DNA from: Perkinsus olseni
Taxonomy: Eukaryota > Perkinsozoa > Perkinsida > Perkinsidae
Length of the DNA stretch: 64,000 nucleotides
Direction of reading: 5' to 3'
NCBI GenBank assembly: GCA_013115135.1
Contig: JABANP010000006.1
Span: forward strand, 364,899 to 428,898
Shown: positions 57,282-64,000 of the stretch, piece after piece
Position numbering within the stretch: the stretch's first letter is position 1
How the letters are laid out: each line of letters opens with the position of its first letter
Position numbers and translations under genes: made by a program
Notes under the pieces: generated by a model
The model's database searches: none
What the model was told of the DNA's origin: nothing
Seen by the model: the letters and a program-made list of their open reading frames with translations, nothing else

Positions 57282-57551
57282 ATGGGTGTTGCTTTAGATT
57301 TCATGCTGGATAGTGGCTCGTCTTTGTCGCTTATTCCGGCTCACCTACTTTCTCGATTGAAGGTTTTCACCCGAACGGAATCTTTACCCTCAGTTCGCTG
57401 GATAAATGACTGTCTCTGGGTGTGTATCGTTATCCTGTACTGTTCAGTGGAGTTGCATTATCGAAGGTCGAAAGTCACTCATAAGTTTTTGTGCTCCCCG
57501 AACGATGATTTACAGTATGTTTTTGCTCGGAGTCGATTTCTTAGCACATGA
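57282..57551 (+). pseudogene. Element 4 protease remnant
   Basis: MGVALDFMLDSGSSLSLIPA carries the DSG active site of retropepsins, followed by a short frame to 57551. Upstream and downstream frames are broken. Confidence 0.6.
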
Positions 57552-58560
57552 TCAATGTAGTTCTTGATTACAGTCGTAAGCCATTCAAGTTTTTTAATAA
57601 ATAAATCTTTATCGTTCTCATATGCTACAACGTGCCATTTTTGCTCGTAATTCTTCATCGGTCGATATTCGTGAGTTCGGACTTGTATGCTCTAAGACCT
57701 ATGTAATGAAGACTGGGTTTGTTATCCGGAACCGTGGGTACATGCAGAAACGGTATTCCGTAATGACTATTTTGCGGTAACGGTCGCAGCAAGAAGAGAT
57801 GACCCGTTGAAGAAGAAATGCAGGTATTACTTGAATACGGTACCGATAATGTTCAACGAGTGCGGTGGGATCGCAAATTTCAACCACACGCGGCTACAAG
57901 GTGACCTTCTTCCTGATGATGCTCTATCCCTTATTTTTCAACGATGGTGCGACACAGGCAAGCTGGTACATGTTGCTGGGGTCGACAGAAATAACATCAA
58001 CGACATAGTAGATCTTCACTGTATTGCCCTGCAATGGTATTTGGTCAAAGGTTCTCGTAAAATCTCGCCCCCGTACTTATGGCTTGCTAAACCAAGCTGA
58101 ACGGAAGTCGAAAGTCCTGATGGACTTTGGAGCAGAAGAAGCTGAGAGATATCATTCTATATACCGGTTTTATCGTCGCATGACTGTTCACTGATCTAAG
58201 CGAAAGCTTACTTTAGTGTAGCTTTGTATGTATCCAACTATCGACTGAATACCGTTCGTATTTGTTAATGACTTCTATTATTTTTACTGCATTATCGTTC
58301 GGACCAGATCACATGCGCCACAGATCATTGGAATTTTGTGTCGGTCCTTGATGCGTAAATATGATACTAGTAGAGCTCGTATTTTGGACACACTGAATAC
58401 TACTCGCGTGCCCGACTCGCATGTTGCTGCTTTTATGGATGATGTGTCGCATATGGATAATAAAGAAGATGATGATGCTCCGTTCAGAGTCAGAAATATA
58501 TCTTGACCGTACTGCGAATGATCATGATTTTTCATTTAATATATCTAAACGCCAGCAGCT
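57552..58560 (+). pseudogene. Element 4 reverse transcriptase remnant
   Basis: A frame around 58290-58506 contains PDSHVAAFMDDVSHMD, where FMDD stands in the catalytic YxDD position. The preceding frame 57807-58100 may hold upstream RT motifs. Stops and frame changes are frequent. Confidence 0.55.
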
Positions 58561-58835
58561 AAACACCGTTGAGGGGTGATGTGGATGCGTTGGGGATCGT
58601 GTATACTGATTTTGGTCGTTTTTGAAGTTTCCCCCAAGCAATTTATTCAGTTCAGGGATGCGTTTCCGACCCACCTACGACAAAGTTGAGCTATAGTGGT
58701 TCACTTTCGATCCTGGGAAAGTTACCTGATCTCATAGTAACCAGAGCTTGGAATTGTCTTTTTAAACATTTTGTTACAGAGTATCGTTAGTAAAGAAGTT
58801 CATAAACGTAAAGTTTCTTGGAGTACTTCAGTCGG

Positions 58836-59658
58836 GATGTTCACGCCTCGTACACCGAAAACTCGTACATTTTTCGACTCATGTCTCGAAAACTCGTACA
58901 TCTTCGACTCGTACACCAAATACCCGTACACTGAGGACTCGTGCACGGAAAACTCATACACAGAAAACTCGTACATGTAAAAACTCGTACGCAAAATACT
59001 CGTACACATAATACCCGTACACAAAACACTCGTACACATAATGCTCGTACACCGTCATTTCATACACACCCACTTTCAACTCGTACACCGTCATTTCGTA
59101 CACCCTGCGAAAATTTTTAGGCAAGTCGCTGGAGCCGCTCCGCGACTTGCCTAAAATTCGCGCCATAACCCGCGCACTCCACCCTCTGCTTGACTGTTTA
59201 TCTCCTCCCTGTCGTGCCCGGCTCGGCACGACGATGACCAGGCTATGTACATAGGATCAGAACCCGCGACCTTTGGATTGATAACCCGTTACCTTAACCT
59301 CCATACCACTCACACTATTGAACATTTACTTGTAACAGAGTGGCGCAAACAATTCGCTCTCTATAGACAATTTTACTTCCTTCGCTCCGCCATTGCTCTC
59401 AGCGCGCGGCCCAAAAATGCGACTCAAACGGCATAGTGTACGAGTCGTGCTCGTGTACTGAGCTGACGATGTACAGAGTTTTTATGTATGGGTTTTACGT
59501 GTATAGGTTTTATGTGTACGAGTGATTATGTGTACGAGTTTTCAAGTGTACTGAAACGACGGTATACGCTGGATCAAAGGGGTGAACGAGCATTCAGTCG
59601 TACGAGTCGTGTACAGGAAATGAAAGTGTACGAGTTTTTCGGTGTACGAGTCGTGATA
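58836..59658. mobile_element. Foldback-like insertion with CTCGTACAC tandem arms
   Basis: The left arm (58836-59106) is built of about 15-19-base units around AAAACTCGTACAC; the right arm (59437-59658) is the same unit inverted (GTGTACGAGTTTT). The ends match as TCACGCCTCGTACACCGAAA and TCACGACTCGTACACCGAAA (right end read inverted). The middle contains two perfect hairpins, GGCAAGTCGC/GCGACTTGCC (59122-59153) and GTCGTGCCG/CGGCACGAC (59212-59232), and a tRNA-like segment. No coding capacity. It sits between the RT and RNase H remnants of element 4. Target duplication unclear. Confidence 0.65.
59245..59325 (-). ncRNA. tRNA-like (possibly SINE-derived) segment
   Basis: Read on the minus strand, GAGTGGTATGGAGGTTAAGG resembles a tRNA D-arm/A box and GGGTTCTGATCC a B box; between them a loop TTATCAA flanked by GGG and TCC resembles an anticodon arm. 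Acceptor and T stems do not pair properly, so this is not an intact tRNA gene. Confidence 0.35.
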
Positions 59659-60470
59659 CACCACTTCAGTCAACAATGCTGTTTGATCTGTGGAAAGAAT
59701 GGCGTGAGATCACGCTGAAGAATGGTACTTTTATGTCTGCCCGTCTATACAACTTCACCAAGCCGGTGGGTTTTATCGGTTGACGCCAGCGAAGTACTGT
59801 TGCGGTTATGTGATGAGAGCAAGAGGATACTTTGATGGAAGAATCTTCAGCTCTATTTCTACCTGGTGCGGATAACGTCGCCATTGTGATCAAAGAAAAG
59901 TGAGAGGCGCTCTGCTTGGGTCTAGCGTCGGTCTATGAGATAGAGAGGCTTCGGGTCATAAGTTCGTTAAGATTGTGGTCAATACTGATAATGCAGTTGT
60001 AGCTACTATCCTAAGGACCAAGCGAGTATCGGCTATACCTAAGAGGAGAACTGTCCAGTACTTAGGAAGTACTTGATGCTATTGCAAGAACTTTTTCCAG
60101 TCAGCGAATGGGTTCGACTGGATATTCAACTTGTGAGCACTGACCACAACGAAGCCGACCGCCCTGACACGTCATCCCTTCCTGACCAAGCCTCATTACT
60201 TATCGGTCTAAGCTGGTGATGATAAGCTGCTGGAAAATGAGGAGACGGGTTATGTGCATCTAGCCTCCGTACAAGACCATTGTTGTTCTACATGTGTACC
60301 GGTAGCATCGACGAAAATACCGACGAAGTTGACGATTCCTATTGACCCTCATCTCCGAGGCTCAGAGACGAGATGGTGATTTGCGGATTGTGAAGAGTGC
60401 GCTTACCAAAGCCAAAGGTTATCCCTCGTATCAGTAAGACTTCGACATTCTATTCGAGAATTTCACATGA
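59659..60470 (+). pseudogene. Element 4 RNase H remnant
   Basis: KIVVNTDNAVVATILR (around 59970-60015) and TDHNEADRPDT (around 60137-60170) match the inner aspartate and the closing HNxADxxS-type motif of retroelement RNase H. The frames between are broken. Confidence 0.5.
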
Positions 60471-60479
60471 GCTGAGGTT

Positions 60480-61152
60480 TCGCGGGGATGTCATATACTG
60501 GTATCGTGGTTCGGTTGGTCCGGGGGAGCCTTTGCTGGTACCTGTGCTACCGGAAGAGCTTATCCCGAAGAAGATCCGTGAAGCTCTACGAGTTGGGTCA
60601 CACGGATGCTCAACAAACTACTGAGGTGTTGCGAAGTGTTTGCTTCTTTCCGTATATGTGGAAAAGATCATATGATGAGATCAAGAAGTGTCCGCGGTGT
60701 TATGTGAACAGTCTCCCCAAGCCGGTACTCCTATGCGCTCTACAGTACGCTCCAGTTTCCCGTGGCAAGTGTTGCATATGGATATAGTATCGTATGGTTC
60801 GCTACATATGCTTACACTCATCGATTCTTTCAGCAAAATATCTCTGCTGGGAAGATTTGAGGGAGATGTCCGGGGCTGTATTGCGGCAGCCCTCCAGAGG
60901 TCTATAGTTAAACTGGGATCACCAAGTACTATCATTGTGGATAACGCGCGAAATATGAGCGCTCCTGCTGTGTTACAACTGCTTGGATCGTATGCTATTG
61001 TTGAGAAGTCAACGGAGTACTACCCACGGGGTAACTCCGTTGTGGAACGAGTGCACCGTACATTACATGCTATGGCGCGCTCATATGATCTAAGGTCGCC
61101 AGCAGACGTTCGTCGAGAGTTTCCACCGGTTGGTCTATGTCTACAATTGTAA
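60480..61152 (+). pseudogene. Element 4 integrase zinc-binding and core domains
   Basis: A frame near 60590-60710 gives GHTDAQQTTEVLRSVCFFP and CPRC (HHCC-type zinc region). The main frame 60688-61152 has HMDIVSYGSLHMLTLIDSFS (first D), STIIVDNARNMSAP (second D) and GNSVVERVHRTLHAMARS (E). The two lie in different frames, so the gene is broken. Confidence 0.7.
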
Positions 61153-61161
61153 ACCCTCACA

Positions 61162-61850
61162 ATGCACTTGGGAACAGAAGTCCCTTCCAAGTCCTTTTTG
61201 GGCGTCACCCGCACGTTAACTACGAGGGAAGCCATAAAATATGATTTGAGTGAGTTGTATCAGTTGTGGGATGAGGTACGAGTAGTGCAAGCAGAAAAGT
61301 TTCGGGTGAACAAGATATATTATGATAAGCGGTACCATGCCCAAGAACGAGAACTTGAGCGGTATGAAGAAGGCCAGAAAGTTCTAAGAGAAGAGAAGGA
61401 CCACTATGGGGGTGCAGCATAAGTTGGGAGACTTATGGGAGCCTGGTTGGGTGATTGTTCGGGGTCCGACTAGCCGACATCCGGTGACAGCGGTGATTAT
61501 GAAAGATCGACAGAGCAAGATAGTTAATTTATGTTATATCAAATTGGATGATAGGGAAGAGGTTATGACTCAGTATGACAAGAAGCTTCAAGCACCATTA
61601 CCACTGGCAAAGAGAAGACCTAATGTAGAGATAGAGATTGTGGAGCTTGATGATGTTGAGGAGAAAAAGGGTCGTGACGAAGGCGATGGGTTGGAAAGTG
61701 ATAGAGTGCTACATAGTCCGACATTTCTTCCGGCTAAAGGGCTACGTTCCCCGTCGGCCGGTGAGAAGACTGACTTTTGGTTTAGAGAATTCGAAGTCAT
61801 ATGGAGAGAAGTGATAGGTGACTCGTTTACTATTAGAGGGGAGGATAATT
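61162..61850 (+). pseudogene. Element 4 integrase C-terminal part
   Basis: Frames 61162-61422 (YDKRYHAQERELERYEEGQK) and 61406 onward (GDLWEPGWVIVRGP, then an acidic tail) together resemble the C-terminal integrase domain and tail, split by a frame change near 61410. Confidence 0.55.
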
Positions 61851-61856
61851 GTAGAC

Positions 61857-61921
61857 TGTGTGCTAAGCTGTTGTGTGTCAGCGCTGTCCCCTTAGCGCGA
61901 GTAACCTCTAGCCATACTTCA
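61857..61921 (+). repeat. 3' LTR of element 4 (65 bp)
   Basis: TGTGTGCTAAGC...TACTTCA, preceded by the purine tract and TAATTGTAGAC. Confidence 0.65.
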
Positions 61922-62090
61922 ATTGGTCGTAGGAGTAGTTGGTCTGATGCGCAGATGGTGCTGGTCTCGATGGTCCGGGCTCATCCTTCGTCGGTCTCAA
62001 AGGTGTCGTCATGCCAGAGGAGGTCGGTTCCACAGGCGCTCTCACGACGTGAATGGCGGACTCTTCAGCAATCTTGGGGAGTCCTCCACC

Positions 62091-62325
62091 GCCAGCCATA
62101 ACGTGGGGTAGAGGCGTTCGGTTGGAGCCGGAGTAGCTCCGATCAGCAGTCTCAGGGGGCACACCACCGCCAGCCATAACGTGGGGTAGAGGCGCTCGGT
62201 TGGAGCCGGAGTAGCTCCGATCAGTAGTCTCAGGGGGCACACCACCGCCAGCCATAACGTGGGGTAGAGGTGCTCGGTTGGAGCCGGGGTAGCTCCGGTC
62301 AGCAGTTCCCGGACCCTGTACCCGG
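62091..62325 (-). repeat. Three 78-bp tandem repeats in Pao gag
   Basis: GCCAGCCATA recurs at 62091, 62169 and 62247, spacing exactly 78. Each unit encodes 26 residues in frame. Confidence 0.85.
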
Positions 62326-62587
62326 GAGTCAGCAGTCTCATTCCCACCGGCCTGGGTCGTTTCACGGCTCTCCTTGGAGATAGTGATCAAAGGGTCGGCA
62401 GGGTCTTCAGGGTCAGCTTGGTTCTTAGTCTCAGTGTTAGTCTCAGTCTCAGCGGTGTCCCCCGAACCAGCAGCGGTTCCCCTTGCAGTCTCAGTTGCTC
62501 TCAGGAGCTCTTCTGCAGAGGGGTTAGGCTCCAGCACTGTCGTTGTTCGGAGGGTCACCCGAGTGTTCTCGAGGGCAGAGGCGCATA

Positions 62588-63105
62588 GGTGGGCACGGTT
62601 GAGAAAATTAGACGATTCCGTTTCCGTTCCGTTTTAGCCGGAGTCCGGTTTTTCCGTTCCGCCCGGGATGTTTTCCGGGTCACCCAGAGTGGGTATCTTC
62701 CGGCGAGTATTCCGGGCATGTGCGAGAATTTTTTGAGCTTTTTCCCCAGGTCTGAGATCAATGGAGCCTCCATTGCGGAGCAGTACAAAATGTAGCTGGT
62801 TGTCAGTCCACAGAGTTGAATACTCGAAATGTCAGAAAAACTCCGATAGCTCGAGGTAGAACATAATTTTTTTCTCTGAAAATACGCAATAGGAACCTGT
62901 TTTGGCCTTCCTACTCCTCTCACGATAAGAGAATCTCTCACTCACTGACTGCATGGCACGAGCTAGAACTCGCACCGGAATACAAACGGAATACGGAAGA
63001 AACCCGGAAGCCGGAAACGGATTTCTCTGACCGAGCGGGTTCCGTTCAGGCTAAACCGGAACGGAATTAGCACTGGAGCGGAACCGGAGCGGAAGAGTGC
63101 CCAGC
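62588..63105. mobile_element. 518-bp MITE-like insertion with inverted ends
   Basis: Ends GGTGGGCAC and GTGCCCAGC are inverted repeats with one mismatch; imperfect pairing continues inward (CCGTTCCGTTTTAGCC against GGCTAAACCGGAACGG). CATA flanks both sides (62584-62587 and 63106-63109). No coding capacity. Removing it with one CATA leaves the Pao gag in frame. Family unknown. Confidence 0.72.
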
Positions 63106-63258
63106 CATACAGAGGCGTCGCCGGTCTCGGGAGTCATGAACTCATCGGACGTGTGGCCCTGCTCATTATCCTCAGCATTGGACGCCTTGCTCTCTTGGTC
63201 GTTAGAACCTCTTCGTCTGGTAGAGGGCATGATCTAGAGTTGAGTGATCCCGGTAGAA

Positions 63259-63612
63259 TGTGAGTATCGGGGTGGCCTTAGTAGAACCGAAGGAAAAGGG
63301 GAAGTCGATGTGAGACAAGTCTGAGTGGTTCTTGATGTCGCAGTGGTTCAAGAAGGCCTCAATCCCAATACTTGGAACTCGAAGTCAGAGGTGTAGTTGT
63401 TGAAAGGTCGGGTTGCAGAGATCAAATGCCACGTAGGAGGAGTCCACAGTGGCAGCAAATGAAAGTAAACTCGTACTAGAGTCTCTCTCAAATCACTCGA
63501 AATCTCAGCTTAGGGGGCCCCAAAAAAATGAAACGGCTGACGGTTATATGTAGACAACTGAGGCGCGCGCCAACTGCCGTGCGCTGCCCCCTCGAACCAG
63601 CGGTTCGTCACA
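63259..63612 (-). repeat. 5' LTR of Pao element 3
   Basis: 354 bases matching 50407-50759. Read on the minus strand, TTCTACCGGGATCA follows immediately (63258-63245). Confidence 0.9.
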
Positions 63613-64000
63613 GCGCGGAGACAGCATTATTTCTAGTTGCGGTGATCAGCTGGCGCGCGTCTGGCAACTGGGCACATTTCCTTCTCGAGTTTGCGTCGTT
63701 TGATTTTTGATGAAACTTGGGCGGTGTCTAAGTTACACATAGTTCTACTCACATGCACAGTCTCACGAAGTTCTAACGGGTAGATCAAAATTCCCGACTT
63801 TCACCGACCAATACAAACCACAGAGCCGGTCAGCGCCGGTAATTAAGCGTGCGCCCGGGGGCTAACCCCAACGCGCAATGTTTGGTGGTACTGCGTGTGT
63901 TTTTGTTTCTGGCGAAACCGGCGCGTTACCCACCGTCGGTGGGCCACCGAGGACACCGACTTGGTGGTGCGGACTGCTGATGGAGGTAACCAAGGATACG
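63613..64000 (+). repeat. Unit A repeat, copy 3, right part
   Basis: Resumes GCGCGGAGACAGCATTATTT, matching 35301 onward through GCGCGTTACCCACC (35607-35624). It then continues beyond the point where copy 2 switches to unit B, ending near CCAAGGATAC, which is also found inside unit A (34818), so unit A may repeat in tandem beyond the window. Confidence 0.7.

Larger units (their letters stand above)
56101..61921 (+). mobile_element. Decayed LTR retrotransposon (element 4) nested in Pao gag
   Basis: Very short direct repeats, 56101-56167 and 61857-61921, both TGTGTGCTAA...TCA, enclose remnants in the order protease, RT, RNase H, integrase on the plus strand. A purine tract, AGAGGGGAGGA (61835-61845), lies just before the right repeat. 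All genes are broken by stops and frame changes. The domain order suggests Ty3-like or Pao-like. No clear target duplication is found, and the two Pao gag ends do not rejoin in frame without a change, so a deletion or recombination at the site is possible. Confidence 0.72.
61922..63230 (-). pseudogene. Pao gag N-terminal part, interrupted twice
   Basis: The ATG at 63230 gives MPSTRRRGSNDQESKASNAE, 28 bases downstream of the 5' LTR. At 63110 the frame meets the MITE-like insertion and resumes in the same frame at 62587 once one CATA copy is ignored. It continues with ETARGTAAGSGDTAETETNT, then three copies of a 26-residue repeat (DRSYSGSNRAPLPHVMAGGG and variants, 62092-62325), and ends at 61922 where element 4 begins. 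The region is proline- and threonine-rich without folded domains, as usual for gag N-termini. Confidence 0.75.
50407..63612 (-). mobile_element. BEL/Pao LTR retrotransposon (element 3), nearly complete but nested
   Basis: LTRs at 63259-63612 (5') and 50407-50759 (3'), each TGTGACGAACC...CACA when read on the minus strand. GCGC flanks it at 50403-50406 and 63613-63616. Genes on the minus strand: gag N-terminus (63230-61922), gag C-terminus with protease (56100-54643), reverse transcriptase/RNase H (54642-52102) and integrase (52144-50906). The paralogous repeat at 35298-35315 shows the uninterrupted site. The gag is broken by a MITE-like insertion and by a second LTR element. Protease-RT-RNase H-integrase order and RT motifs fit BEL/Pao. 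Confidence 0.92.

Noticed and set aside
59245..59325. An intact tRNA gene
   Set aside because: A- and B-box-like stretches are present but acceptor and T stems do not pair, so it is kept only as tRNA-like.

Overview
The window looks like nuclear DNA of a protist, most likely an alveolate of the Perkinsus type. This is inferred from three things: genes broken into small exons by GT-AG introns of roughly 45-55 bases, nearly all genes on one strand, and a mix of BEL/Pao, Ty3-like and tyrosine-recombinase retrotransposons. No single marker proves the genus.

The window has two halves. Bases 1-29.4 kb are gene-dense and almost every gene reads on the minus strand: an ankyrin-repeat protein, a voltage-sensor domain followed by a class I cyclic-nucleotide phosphodiesterase (possibly one fused gene), a folate-biopterin (BT1) transporter, a coiled-coil protein, a large single-exon protein of unknown function, an AMPK beta subunit, a flavin-containing monooxygenase, a JmjC/cupin protein, a protein with a UBA-like helix, and a RanBP2-type zinc-finger protein. 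The one clear plus-strand gene is ribosomal protein eL13 (24.2-25.0 kb). Exon joins were made by hand from splice sites, reading phase and family motifs. Where a family signature runs in frame across several introns the call is strong; elsewhere the exons are only listed.

Bases 29.5-64 kb are almost entirely mobile DNA, layered by successive insertions. Element 1 (29521-39631) is an LTR retrotransposon with 258-bp LTRs and a CTGT target duplication. It keeps a gag-integrase fusion and an integrase tail carrying a CW-type zinc finger, and between them lies about 7 kb of repeats, including four copies of a 1.1-kb unit. Element 2 (40120-46137) is a tyrosine-recombinase retrotransposon with split direct repeats in the order B2-A2-B1-ORFs-A1. 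Next come a truncated Pao gag-protease (46.8-48.85 kb) and a second copy of the element-1 integrase tail with its following repeat. That repeat was hit by a long Pao element (50407-63612; 353/354-bp LTRs; GCGC duplication; empty site preserved in a paralogous copy at 35.3 kb). The Pao element was in turn hit by a decayed LTR element with 65-67-bp LTRs (56101-61921), itself carrying a foldback-like insertion (58.8-59.7 kb), and by a 518-bp MITE-like insertion in its gag (62588-63105).

Points most worth a second look: the CW zinc finger on a retrotransposon integrase, whose last zinc cysteine is the first codon of the 3' LTR; an in-frame UGA-CUA stop between Pao gag-protease and polymerase; the possible voltage-sensor/phosphodiesterase fusion; a 24-base in-frame candidate intron containing a stop codon; and a hairpin conserved in all copies of the 1.1-kb array.
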